58,678 nt of DNA. It comes from Candidatus Omnitrophota bacterium. GTDB lineage: Bacteria; Omnitrophota; Gorgyraeia; Gygaellales; Profunditerraquicolaceae. The notes under the pieces are model-generated. The model saw nothing but the letters and a program-made list of their open reading frames with translations. It did no database searches and was not told the DNA's origin. Where the stretch lies: assembly GCA_026387435.1 (NCBI GenBank), contig JAPLLS010000046.1:1-58678 (forward strand). The letters run 5' to 3'. This document shows, in pieces, positions 24,214 through 33,195 of this stretch (within the stretch, counting starts at the first letter, position 1; the number at the start of each line of letters is the position of its first letter). A program made the position numbers and the translations under genes.

Positions 24214-25350
24214 GTGAAAGTATTTTATAAGGCAGTATTACCAAAGGGCTTTAAAGCTTCGGCTGCAGCGTGCGGTTTAAAGAAATCCGGAAAGCTGGAT
24301 CTCGCGCTTTTCTATTCCATAATCCCCGCCCAGGCCAGCGCTATGTTCACCAGCAATAAGATGGCCGCCGCTCCGGTTAAAGTTTGCCGGGAACATCTTA
24401 AGAATACCAGGTTTTTTCAGGCGATCATCGCTAATTCCGGGAATGCCAATTGTTTTACCGGTCTTGCCGGAATGAAGGCCTGCCGCCGGAGTGTTGAGGT
24501 TCTGGCCAAGGAGCTGGTGGTGGAAAAAAAATCGATTCTAGTAGGTTCGACCGGAGTGATCGGGAAACCTCTGGATTTTATGAAGATCGAGAAAGCTATT
24601 CCGGCTCTGGTGAAGAATCTTTCTTCTAAAGGGATCAGCCTCGCCGAAAAAGCGATCATGACCACGGATAAATTCCCGAAGACCGTCACCGTAAAATTCA
24701 GGCTGGGATTGCAGGATATTACTGTTTGCGGAGTGGCTAAAGGAGCGGGAATGATCGCTCCGCACATGGCTACGATGTTCGCTTTTATTTTTACCGATGC
24801 GGCTATAGCCCGGCCGGCAATGAAGGAGGCTCTAAAAGAAGCGGTGGAGAATTCTTTTAATCGCGTAACCGTTGACGGCTGCATGAGCACTAACGACACG
24901 GTGATTCTCCTGGCTAACGGCTGCGCGGAAAATAAGCTCATTCAAAACAAATCCGACAAACTTAAGTTCGCGCAAGCTATAAACACGGTTTGTCGGGAAT
25001 TAGCCAAGATGATGGTTAAAGACGGCGAAGGCGCTTCCAAATTCATCGAAATTAAAGTCGAGCGGGCGGCTACTGTCGCCGAAGCTAAAAAGGCAGGGCT
25101 GGCTATCGCTAATTCAAATTTATTCAAAACCGCGATTTATGGCGAGAACCCGAATTTCGGCCGGATCGTAGCTGCTGTGGGTGCTTGCGGGATAAAAGTT
25201 AAAGAAGAAAACCTAAAAATAGATCTGGGCGATTTAAAGAAAAAAAACATCCTGGTCAGGGTATCTTTAGGCAGGGGGAAAGCCGGATGCATCGTTTATA
25301 CATCGGATTTGACTCCTGAATATATCAAGATCAACGCGGCTTATAATTAA
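24214..25350 (+). CDS. argJ: Glutamate N-acetyltransferase / amino-acid acetyltransferase
   Basis: A 378-residue ArgJ. It recycles the acetyl group from N-acetylornithine to glutamate and, in bifunctional forms, also uses acetyl-CoA. The self-cleavage nucleophile is Thr187 in GAGMIAPHMATMFAF, which splits the chain into two subunits. NSGNANCFTG and GENPNFGRI are also conserved. The start is a GTG preceded by AAGGAG. No separate argA or argE is in the cluster, which fits the cyclic pathway. Confidence 0.95.
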   Translation: MKVFYKAVLPKGFKASAAACGLKKSGKLDLALFYSIIPAQASAMFTSNKMAAAPVKVCREHLKNTRFFQAIIANSGNANCFTGLAGMKACRRSVEVLAKELVVEKKSILVGSTGVIGKPLDFMKIEKAIPALVKNLSSKGISLAEKAIMTTDKFPKTVTVKFRLGLQDITVCGVAKGAGMIAPHMATMFAFIFTDAAIARPAMKEALKEAVENSFNRVTVDGCMSTNDTVILLANGCAENKLIQNKSDKLKFAQAINTVCRELAKMMVKDGEGASKFIEIKVERAATVAEAKKAGLAIANSNLFKTAIYGENPNFGRIVAAVGACGIKVKEENLKIDLGDLKKKNILVRVSLGRGKAGCIVYTSDLTPEYIKINAAYN

Positions 25351-25382
25351 GGCCGCCCCCCTGATTCTAACGAGGAAAAATT

Positions 25383-26190
25383 ATGGAAGAAGCTATTAAG
25401 AAAGCTGATGTGCTCATTGAGGCGCTGCCTTATATCCGTCAGTTCAAGAAAGATCCGCAAGTCGGTGCTTGAGGATATAGTTTTTCTAAATTTTATGGGT
25501 CTAAGACCGGTTCTGGTCCACGGCGGCGGACCGAATATCAGCGACCGCATGCGCGCAACGGGTAAAAAGACGGATTTTGTTGACGGTATGCGGGTTACGG
25601 ATGAAGAAACGCTTCTGGTTGTTGAGGAAGAATTGAGAAAGCTCAACCAGGTCATTGTCAGCGAAATAATCGCCTTGGGAGCCGCAGCTGTCGGTTTGAA
25701 CGGCAAGGACAAGAATCTTATCCAGGCGGAGAAAAAGAAAGCCAAGGTTGATCTCGGGTTAGTCGGGAATATTATCGGAATTAACGCTCAGGTCATGCTC
25801 GGTGAACTGGAAGCTTCCCGGATCTGCGTGGTTTTACCGATGGGCCGTGGCTCGGACAAGAAGACTTACAATGTCAATGCCGATGAGGCAGCTTCCAGCA
25901 TCGCCGCCAGCCTCAAGGCCGAGAAATTCGTTCTTTTAACCAACGTTAAAGGGATCATGCGTAACCCCGAAGACCCGCATTCTTTTATTTCCCATTTGAC
26001 CAGGGAAAAAGCCGAGGGGTTGATCCGGGATAAAGTCATCCAGACCGGGATGATCCCTAAGGTCAAGGCTTGTATCGACGCTTTGGACAAAGGGGTGAAG
26101 AAAACCCACATTGTCGACGCCTGCATTCCGCACGCGTTGCTTCTGGAGATTTTTACCGATAAAGGAATAGGGACGGAGATAGTTCTCTAA
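25383..26190 (+). pseudogene. argB: N-acetylglutamate kinase, frameshifted and missing the N-terminal glycine-rich loop
   Basis: Translation from the ATG at 25383 gives a normal ArgB beginning (MEEAIKKADVLIEALPYIRQFKK) and then stops at 25470-25472. The rest continues in another frame from about 25450: RKSVLEDIVFLNFMG, then the acetylglutamate-binding VHGGGPNISDRM, NADEAASSIA and GGMIPKV-like TGMIPKVKA. Between the two parts the family's VKYGGxAM loop, about 18 residues that bind ATP phosphates, is missing. The size of the loss is not a multiple of 3. The longest uninterrupted frame starts inside the gene at 25408 and has a spurious N-terminus. Either the gene is broken or the assembly lost about 50-56 bp here. 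The reading frame downstream is clean, so any decay is recent. Confidence 0.85.
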
Positions 26191-26209
26191 CCGAAGGAAA
26201 CTCAAAATC

Positions 26210-27391
26210 ATGAAAATGGAAGAAGTTTTTAAGTCGTATGAAGATTATGTGATCCCCAGTTACACGAAGCTTCCTTTGATATTTGTCAAAGGCAAGGGAT
26301 CTTATCTTTGGGACGTCCAGGGCAAGAAATACCTGGATTTTTTCCCGGGTTTTGGAGCGGGCAATCTCGGCCATTGCCATACCAAGGTTTTATCCGCGGT
26401 AAGGGACCAGATCGCTAAGCTCGTGTTTGTCCCGAATACTTATTACAATGTTCCCCAGGCGAAATTAGCCAAAGAGCTGAATTACTGGGCCAAAAATGAT
26501 TTTAAGGCTTTTTTCTGCAATTCCGGGGCTGAGGCCAATGAAGCGGCGATAAAACTTTCCCGGAAATTCGGCCAGGGCAGGTTTGAAATGATCACTTTTG
26601 AGAATTCTTTTCACGGCCGGACTATGGCGGCATTATCGGCTACGGGACAAACCAAATATCAGCAGGGATTCAGTCCGTTAGTAGAAGGTTTTAAGGTGGT
26701 AAAATTCAACGACCTAAATGCGGTCAAGTCAGGGATCACCGAGGATACCGTCGCGGTGATGCTGGAGTTGGTCCAGGGCGAGGGCGGGATCAATATCGCC
26801 AATAAAGATTTTATTCTTGACCTGCGCAAGCTTTGCAACGAGAAAAAACTGTTGTTGATCATCGATGAAGTGCAGACCGGTGTCGGCCGGACCGGAAAAA
26901 TGTTCGCCTGGCAGAATTACGGCATCGTGCCGGATATTTTCACTTTGGCTAAATCCCTGGCCGGCGGATTGCCTATCGGAGTAATGATGGCCCGTAAAGA
27001 CATTGCTGATCTGCTTACTCCCGGCACCCACGCTTCAACATTCGGAGGAGGCCCGGTTATCTCTAAGGCTGCTCTGGCGGTTTTGACCGCGGTGGCTGAC
27101 GAAAAGCTGCTCTCTAAAGCCAATAAGGCGGGAGAATATCTTTTGGCTGAATTGTCGAAACTACAGGAAAAATATCCTTTGATTAAAGACGTGCGGGGGT
27201 TGGGATTAATGTGCGGTTTGGAATTAGACCGGGAAGGCAGGCCTATAGTTGAAGCCTGCATTAAACTAGGTTTACTTATAAATTGCACTCATGGAAGTGT
27301 ATTGCGGATCATGCCGGCGCTTGGGGTAAGCAAGAAGGAGATCGATAAGGCCGTGACGATCCTGGATAAAGTGTTAAAAGAGGTGAAATGA
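26210..27391 (+). CDS. argD: Acetylornithine aminotransferase
   Basis: A 393-residue class III PLP aminotransferase that makes N-acetylornithine from the semialdehyde. PLP-site features: NSGAEANEAAIKLSRKF, FHGRTMAALSATGQ, IIDEVQTGVGRTG, and the Schiff-base Lys248 in LAKSLAGGLPIG. Related enzymes also serve as succinyldiaminopimelate aminotransferase; here DapL makes that unnecessary. It overlaps argF by 4 bp. Confidence 0.95.
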   Translation: MKMEEVFKSYEDYVIPSYTKLPLIFVKGKGSYLWDVQGKKYLDFFPGFGAGNLGHCHTKVLSAVRDQIAKLVFVPNTYYNVPQAKLAKELNYWAKNDFKAFFCNSGAEANEAAIKLSRKFGQGRFEMITFENSFHGRTMAALSATGQTKYQQGFSPLVEGFKVVKFNDLNAVKSGITEDTVAVMLELVQGEGGINIANKDFILDLRKLCNEKKLLLIIDEVQTGVGRTGKMFAWQNYGIVPDIFTLAKSLAGGLPIGVMMARKDIADLLTPGTHASTFGGGPVISKAALAVLTAVADEKLLSKANKAGEYLLAELSKLQEKYPLIKDVRGLGLMCGLELDREGRPIVEACIKLGLLINCTHGSVLRIMPALGVSKKEIDKAVTILDKVLKEVK

Positions 27392-28320
27392 TGAAAAAAG
27401 ATCTGATATCGATCGGTTTAATGAGTTCTGATGAGATCAAGGGGATCCTTTCTTTATCTAAAGAAATCAAGAATAATCCCGGCAAGTTCTCCAATGTTCT
27501 TAAAGGCAAATCCCTGGCTCTGATTTTTGAGAAGCCTTCGAACCGCACCTATGTTTCGTTTGCGGTGGGGATGTATCAATTGGGAGGCAACGCCCTTTAT
27601 CTGGGGCCGGAACAGATCAAGCTGGGAGTCAGGGAAACTATCCATGATGTGGCCAAGACCTTGAGCCGCTATGTCGACGGGATAGTCCTGAGGACTTTCG
27701 GCCACGAGAAGCTGCTGGAAATGGCCAGATACGCCAGTGTTCCGGTTATCAACGGTTTGTCTGATTATTCTCATCCTTGCCAAGCTTTAGCCGATACTTT
27801 CACTATCCTGGAAAAGTTCGGTGATCTTAAGAACCGGACTATGGTTTATATTGGTGACGGGAATAATGTTTGTAATTCTCTGCTTTTGATCTCGGCCAAG
27901 CTGGGGATCAATTTCAATGTCGCTACCCCCAGAGGTTACGAGCCGGACTATCTGCTTTTTAAGAATACCGTTGCCGCTGCCGCACGAAGAGGAGTTAAGA
28001 TCAGTCTTTCGCGCGATCCTGAATCCGCGGCCAAGGGAGCGGACGTGATTTACACCGATGTCTGGGCTTCGATGGGCCATGAAGATGAGGCTGCCAAGCG
28101 TAAAAGAGATTTTAAGAAATTTCAAGTGACGGGAAAGCTGGTTTCCCTGGCGAAGAAAAACTGCCTGGTGATGCATTGTCTTCCGGCGCACCGGGGGGAA
28201 GAGATATCCGATGATGCCATCGACGGCAAGCATTCCGTGGTTTTTGACCAGGCCGAGAACCGGCTGCATGTGCAAAAAGCGATACTTGTTAAATTATTAA
28301 AACACGGAGTTAAATCATGA
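27388..28320 (+). CDS. argF: Ornithine carbamoyltransferase
   Basis: A 310-residue enzyme that makes citrulline. Ornithine/carbamoyl-phosphate motifs SHPCQALADT and MHCLPAHRGEEI are intact. The carbamoyl-phosphate loop, STRTR in most family members, reads SNRTY here, keeping the central Arg and Thr but changing two positions. It sits between argD and argG, overlapping both by 4 bp, so ornithine rather than a succinylated or acetylated substrate is the likely acceptor. Confidence 0.93.
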   Translation: MMKKDLISIGLMSSDEIKGILSLSKEIKNNPGKFSNVLKGKSLALIFEKPSNRTYVSFAVGMYQLGGNALYLGPEQIKLGVRETIHDVAKTLSRYVDGIVLRTFGHEKLLEMARYASVPVINGLSDYSHPCQALADTFTILEKFGDLKNRTMVYIGDGNNVCNSLLLISAKLGINFNVATPRGYEPDYLLFKNTVAAAARRGVKISLSRDPESAAKGADVIYTDVWASMGHEDEAAKRKRDFKKFQVTGKLVSLAKKNCLVMHCLPAHRGEEISDDAIDGKHSVVFDQAENRLHVQKAILVKLLKHGVKS

Positions 28321-29486
28321 AGAAGATCGTACTGGCATATTCCGGCGGGTTAGATACTTCCTGCGCCATCAAATGGCTTAAGGATAAAGGTTTTGAAGTG
28401 GTCTGTTTTATCGCTGACCTTGGTCAGGACGAAGATTTCCAGAAGATCGAAGAGCGCGCTTTGGCCGGCGGTGCTTCTAAAGTCTATGTTAAGGATCTCA
28501 AGGACGAATTTATCAAAGATTTCATTATTCCTGCGATAAAGGCTAATGCTGTTTACGAAGGGAAGTATCTTCTGGCTACCGCTTTGGGCCGCCCCTTGAT
28601 CGCCAAATACCTGGTGGAAGTCGCGCATAAGGAAAAAGCCGAATACGTCGGCCATGGCTGCACCGGCAAAGGCAATGACCAGGTCCGCCTGGAAGTGACT
28701 ACGGGCATTCTCGACCCGAAGTTAAAGATTATTGCCCCTTTGCGGGAATGGGAATTCAAGTCCCGCGAGGAAGAAATCGATTATGCGCTCAAGCACAATA
28801 TACCCATAGACGTGACCAAGAAAAAAGTTTACAGCCTGGACCGCAATCTTTGGGGCATCAGTATTGAGGCGGGGATCCTGGAAAACCTGGATCAGGAGCC
28901 TCCGGAAGACGCCTATATCATGACTAAAAGCCCTAACTCAGCCTCGACCTACCCTAAATATGTGGAGATCTCGTTCGAGAAAGGCGTGCCCAAGAAAGTA
29001 GACGGGAAAGCTTACGGTTTAAAGGAAATGATCTTTATGCTCAACGAAATCGGCGGCGCTTACGGGGTAGGCCGGTCGGATATGGTCGAGAACAGGTTGG
29101 TAGGGATCAAGTCCCGCGAGATCTACGAAGCACCGGCGGGAACCATACTTTATACCGCGCACAGGGAGTTGGAGTGTTTGGTTTTGGACCGGGAGCTGGC
29201 CCATTTCAAGGAGATCATCTCCCTGAAATACGCGGAGCTTATTTATTACGGATTGTGGTATTCGCAATTGAAGGAAGCGCTGGATGGGTTTATCAATTCC
29301 ACCCAGGAGCACGTCAGCGGTACTATCAGGCTGAAATTGTTTAAAGGCGCTTGCGTGGCTGTCGGACGGCAATCCCCGCAGTCGCTTTACAAAAAAGAGT
29401 TGGCTACTTACGGCAAGGAAGATAAGTTCGACCAGAAACTGGCTGAGGGGTTTATTAAGATATGGGGAATGCCATATAAGCGATAA
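28317..29486 (+). CDS. argG: Argininosuccinate synthase
   Basis: A 389-residue synthase that joins citrulline and aspartate with ATP. The N-terminal AYSGGLDTSCAIKWL ATP-pyrophosphatase loop, GHGCTGKGNDQVRLE, SLDRNLWGISIE and GAYGVGRSDMVENRLVGIKSREIYE are conserved. Length is slightly below the usual 400. The following 53 bp contain the heptamer repeat. Confidence 0.97.
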   Translation: MKKIVLAYSGGLDTSCAIKWLKDKGFEVVCFIADLGQDEDFQKIEERALAGGASKVYVKDLKDEFIKDFIIPAIKANAVYEGKYLLATALGRPLIAKYLVEVAHKEKAEYVGHGCTGKGNDQVRLEVTTGILDPKLKIIAPLREWEFKSREEEIDYALKHNIPIDVTKKKVYSLDRNLWGISIEAGILENLDQEPPEDAYIMTKSPNSASTYPKYVEISFEKGVPKKVDGKAYGLKEMIFMLNEIGGAYGVGRSDMVENRLVGIKSREIYEAPAGTILYTAHRELECLVLDRELAHFKEIISLKYAELIYYGLWYSQLKEALDGFINSTQEHVSGTIRLKLFKGACVAVGRQSPQSLYKKELATYGKEDKFDQKLAEGFIKIWGMPYKR

Positions 29487-29490
29487 CAGA

Positions 29491-29518
29491 GTCACACGTC
29501 ACATGTCACAAGTGATAC
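29491..29518. repeat. GTCACAN heptamer repeat between argG and argH
   Basis: Three perfect heptamers (GTCACAC, GTCACAT, GTCACAA at 29491-29511) followed by a degenerate unit (GTGATAC). The same unit is tandemly repeated inside pdxA at 10563. Confidence 0.7.
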
Positions 29519-29539
29519 TTATTTAAAAAAGAGGAAGCT

Positions 29540-30889
29540 ATGGCGGAAAAATTGTGGGGAGGAAGGTTCAAAAAGCAGCTTGATAACGAATTTTATCTCT
29601 TCCAGAAATCGATCCAGTATGATTATAAGCTGGCGATGTATGATATTTACCACTCCATGATCCATATCAGCGCTTTGGTCTACACTAAGGTCCTGAAAGT
29701 TGAGGAAGCTCACAAGCTGGAGATGGGGCTTTTAGCCATTCTCAAAGAAGTAAAAGCGGGCAAGTTCAAATATGACCCGCTTTCCGAGGATATTCATACC
29801 GAGATCCAGAACCGGTTGGAGAAGAAATACAAAAGCATCGCTTTGAAAATGCACAGCTTTCGTTCCCGTAACGACCAGATCGTTTTTGACGAGAAGTATT
29901 ATTGCATCCACCAGGGGCTGGACATTGAGCGACTGCTGGCTAATGTTTTTGTTTCCCTGTTCGAGCTGGCGGAAAAATACAAGGATAATTTCTTTGTCGG
30001 ATACACCCATACCCGCCGGGCGCAGGTGATCAAGTTCTCCAATTACATTTTAAGCTTTGGCCGGATGCTGGAACGCGACCTCAAGCACCTGGAGTATTAC
30101 TGTAAAAATACGGAGATCTTTCTGGGATCAGGGGCGCTGGCCGGCTCTTTTATCAAAAAAGAGGATTATGATAAAGCGATCAAAGTGTTCATTAAAAAAT
30201 ATTCCCAGGATTTCCCTTTTAAGATCTCTCTGACCCGTAATTCCCTGGATAATGTCAGCTCCCGGGATTTTATTGTTGAGTTTTTAAGTATCCTGGCGAT
30301 CTTACAGACGCATCTTTCGCGCCTGGCCGAGGATTTTATCCTGTATTCGACCAAGGAGTTCAATTACCTGGGCCTTCCGGAGGAATTTTGCACGGGCTCC
30401 AGCCATATGCCGCATAAGAAGAACCCGGATTTCCTGGAGCTGGTCCGCGGTTATACCGGACGCATCCACGCTAACCTTTTTGCGGTACTGACGATCATGA
30501 AAGGGCTACCTTTGACTTACAATCGGGATATGCAGCTGGATAAAGAGCCGCTGTTTTCAACGGTTGAGATTGTAAAAAGCGAGCTCTCTATCCTGGCCAG
30601 GTTTCTTCGGGGAATAAAAATCAATACCAGGCAAGTCGATCTGGCCCTGGAAGATGAAAGTCTCTACGCTACTGAGCTGGCCGAGCATCTGGTCGGAAAA
30701 GGGCTGCCTTTTAAGACCGCCCATGAAGTTATCGGCAAACTTATCCGCTATTCCGAAGAAAAGAATGTCAAGCTCACCGACATAGTGGATGAGATATTGA
30801 AGGAATTTTCCCCTCATTTGAACAAAAATGAGATCAAAAAGATATTCAGTCCTGCTTTTGCCGTGCAGACCAAGCGTTCGGTACAGTGA
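29540..30889 (+). CDS. argH: Argininosuccinate lyase
   Basis: A 449-residue fumarase-superfamily lyase releasing arginine and fumarate. The start MAEKLWGGRFKKQLD is canonical. The catalytic His is in GYTHTRRAQ and the flexible serine loop is GSSHMPHKKNPDFLELVRG. Several usual positions are changed (MHSFRSRNDQIVFDE where most have HTARSRNDQ), so this is a divergent member. It closes the arginine operon; lysA follows after 43 bp. Confidence 0.93.
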   Translation: MAEKLWGGRFKKQLDNEFYLFQKSIQYDYKLAMYDIYHSMIHISALVYTKVLKVEEAHKLEMGLLAILKEVKAGKFKYDPLSEDIHTEIQNRLEKKYKSIALKMHSFRSRNDQIVFDEKYYCIHQGLDIERLLANVFVSLFELAEKYKDNFFVGYTHTRRAQVIKFSNYILSFGRMLERDLKHLEYYCKNTEIFLGSGALAGSFIKKEDYDKAIKVFIKKYSQDFPFKISLTRNSLDNVSSRDFIVEFLSILAILQTHLSRLAEDFILYSTKEFNYLGLPEEFCTGSSHMPHKKNPDFLELVRGYTGRIHANLFAVLTIMKGLPLTYNRDMQLDKEPLFSTVEIVKSELSILARFLRGIKINTRQVDLALEDESLYATELAEHLVGKGLPFKTAHEVIGKLIRYSEEKNVKLTDIVDEILKEFSPHLNKNEIKKIFSPAFAVQTKRSVQ

Positions 30890-30932
30890 TAGCCGTTTGT
30901 GAAATTTTCTAAAAGGAGAAGAACCGGAAAAT

Positions 30933-32177
30933 ATGCATGAATTCAAGTTTAAGAACAACTTACTTTACTGCGAAGATGTTCAGGTCCGCGATCTGGTCAA
31001 GAAGTATAATACCCCGTTGTATGTTTACTCCTACAATACTTTTATCGGCCATTTCCTGAAGTTAAAGGCGGCTTTTCAACAGGTTAACCCTTTGATCTGT
31101 TATTCCGTCAAAGCTAATTCCAATCTGGCTATCCTTAAAGCTTTGGTGGCTCGTGGCGCGGGGCTGGATATCGTTTCCGGCGGTGAATTGTTCCGCGCCA
31201 TCCGCGCCGGATGCGACCCGGCTAAGATCGTTTACGCTTCCGTCGGAAAGACCGATGTCGAGATAGAAGAGGCGATCCGCAAGGGTATAAAGTTTTTTAA
31301 CGTGGAGTCCCTGCCGGAACTGGAGAATATTAACCGCATCGCCGGGCGATTGCGCAAGATCACCAATGTGGCGATCAGGATAAATCCCGATGTCGCTCCC
31401 AAGACCCATCATTATATCACTACGGGTAAGCTGACTAATAAGTTCGGCATTGATTTCGCTACTGCCCGGAAAGTGCTTTTATTAGGCAGGAAATTGCGCA
31501 ACGTTAATATCAGCGGCATCCATATTCATATCGGTTCACAGATCACTGACGGCGCTCCTTTTTTGGAGGCGATCAAGAAAGTTATCGCTTTTATTTCCCA
31601 GCTTAAGCTCAAAGGAGTTAATATCGAGTACTTGAATATCGGCGGGGGCTTAGGAATAATTTATCAAAACGAAAAGCCTCAGACCGCAGATGAGTTTGCC
31701 CGGAAAGTTTTGCCCGTGTTAAAGGACAGCGGTTTAAAGATCATTATGGAGCCGGGCAGGTTTATTATCGGTTCAGCCGCGATCCTGGCGGTGAAAGTCC
31801 TTTACATCAAGAAGACTCCGCTCAAGAATTTTATGATCGTTGACGCGGGAATGAATGATCTTATCCGTCCCGCGCTGTATGACGCGCATCATGAGATCGT
31901 CCCGCTAAAAACACCTTCATCAAAAAAGACGATGAAAGTAGATGTGGTCGGCCCGATATGCGAAAGCGGGGATTTTTTGGCCAAGGCCCGGAATCTGCCG
32001 GTAACCAAAGAGGGGGATTTTCTGGCGGTAATGTGCACCGGAGCGTACGGCTTCAGCATGGCCAGTAATTATAATTCCCGCAGACGTCCGGCGGAAGTAT
32101 TAATAAAAGGCGATCAGGTAAAGCTGATCCGCAAGAGGGAAAGTCAGGAAGACCTGATCCGTAACGAGATTTGGTAA
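30933..32177 (+). CDS. lysA: Diaminopimelate decarboxylase
   Basis: A 414-residue fold-III PLP enzyme converting meso-diaminopimelate to lysine. The Schiff-base Lys60 is in CYSVKANSN. The PLP phosphate site GGGLGI, MEPGRFIIG, and the C-terminal GPICESGDFLAK and TGAYGFSMASNYNSRRRPAEVLI are conserved. First gene of the lysine block, which is interrupted after it by an AT-rich gap. Confidence 0.96.
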   Translation: MHEFKFKNNLLYCEDVQVRDLVKKYNTPLYVYSYNTFIGHFLKLKAAFQQVNPLICYSVKANSNLAILKALVARGAGLDIVSGGELFRAIRAGCDPAKIVYASVGKTDVEIEEAIRKGIKFFNVESLPELENINRIAGRLRKITNVAIRINPDVAPKTHHYITTGKLTNKFGIDFATARKVLLLGRKLRNVNISGIHIHIGSQITDGAPFLEAIKKVIAFISQLKLKGVNIEYLNIGGGLGIIYQNEKPQTADEFARKVLPVLKDSGLKIIMEPGRFIIGSAAILAVKVLYIKKTPLKNFMIVDAGMNDLIRPALYDAHHEIVPLKTPSSKKTMKVDVVGPICESGDFLAKARNLPVTKEGDFLAVMCTGAYGFSMASNYNSRRRPAEVLIKGDQVKLIRKRESQEDLIRNEIW

Positions 32178-32364
32178 GTAAGTCTGAGTAAATAGAAGTA
32201 AGTTTAAGTAATAATATTATAGAATATAATATAAAATAGTAAAAAAATTATAAATATAGATAAATAAGTAAGTAGTTAGAATTGAAATAATAGAATATAG
32301 AGAGATAAATGAGTAATAAGCGAGTAATATTAAGTAGGTTTAAGTAAAACGGAGTAAGTTTATA
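32178..32364. repeat. AT-rich spacer with dispersed AGTAAGTTTA repeats
   Basis: A 187-bp gap, far richer in A+T than its surroundings, between lysA and dapF. It contains repeated AGTAAGTTTA-like decamers near both ends (AGTAAGTTTAAGTAA at about 32197; TAAGTAGGTTTAAGTAA at 32331; GGAGTAAGTTTATA at 32351). The same decamer is perfectly tandem at 47713-47732. No gene, terminator or clear promoter was recognised in it. Confidence 0.65.
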
Positions 32365-33195
32365 ATGAATAAAAAGAAGATAGATTTTGATAAACTGGAA
32401 GGTGCAGGCAATGATTTTGTCCTGATCGACAACCGTGTTTATAAGATTTCTTCGACCAAACTTCTCCAGGCTCTGGCCCGGAAAATGTGCGACAGGAAAC
32501 TCGGGGCAGGCGCGGACGGGCTTTTGGTCCTGGAAAGATCCAGGGTCGCAGATGTGAGAATGAGGATCATTAATGCTGACGGTTCCGAAGCTGAAATGTG
32601 CGGTAACGGAGCCCGGTGTTTTGCTTATAATTTTGCCAGGCAAAAGAAAGCTTTAAATAATTTTTCTCTGGCTTTGGAGACCAAAGCCGGCATTGTCAAA
32701 GCCCAGGTCTTCAAGGATAACGTTAAAATAAATCTTACTCCGCCTAAAGATTTAAAGCTGGATATTCCCTTAAAAGTAAGCGGTCGAACTATTAAAGTTA
32801 ACGTTATTAATACCGGAGTGCCGCACGCGGTAATTTTTGTCCAGGGGTTGGATAAGATCGACGTGCAAACCCTGGGCTGCGAGATCCGCAATCACCGCTA
32901 TTTCGCGCCGGCAGGGACGAACGTCAATTTTGTCGAGGTTTTAAACCGGGATTCAATGAGGATCAGGACTTATGAAAGAGGAGTTGAAGCAGAGACTTTG
33001 GCTTGCGGCACCGGCTCTACTGCGGCGGCATTAATTACGAGTATTAAGATGAACAAGAATATCGATAAGATCAACGTGCACACTGCCGGCGGCGAGATCC
33101 TGAAAATCAGTTTTAACAAGAGTAAAAACTCGTTTAGCGATGTCTGGCTGGAAGGCCGGGCCAGGTTAGTCTACAGAGGAGAATACTATGTTTGA
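32365..33195 (+). CDS. dapF: Diaminopimelate epimerase
   Basis: A 276-residue cofactor-independent racemase turning LL- into meso-diaminopimelate. The two catalytic Cys residues are Cys79 in EMCGNGARCF and Cys214 in LACGTGSTAAA. LEGAGNDFVLID is the usual start motif. It overlaps dapA by 8 bp. Its product feeds both LysA and peptidoglycan synthesis. Confidence 0.97.
   Translation: MNKKKIDFDKLEGAGNDFVLIDNRVYKISSTKLLQALARKMCDRKLGAGADGLLVLERSRVADVRMRIINADGSEAEMCGNGARCFAYNFARQKKALNNFSLALETKAGIVKAQVFKDNVKINLTPPKDLKLDIPLKVSGRTIKVNVINTGVPHAVIFVQGLDKIDVQTLGCEIRNHRYFAPAGTNVNFVEVLNRDSMRIRTYERGVEAETLACGTGSTAAALITSIKMNKNIDKINVHTAGGEILKISFNKSKNSFSDVWLEGRARLVYRGEYYV

Noticed and set aside
32178-32364. CRISPR-like array in the AT-rich spacer
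   Set aside because: The repeated units are short decamers with irregular spacing and no unique spacers, and no cas gene is present.
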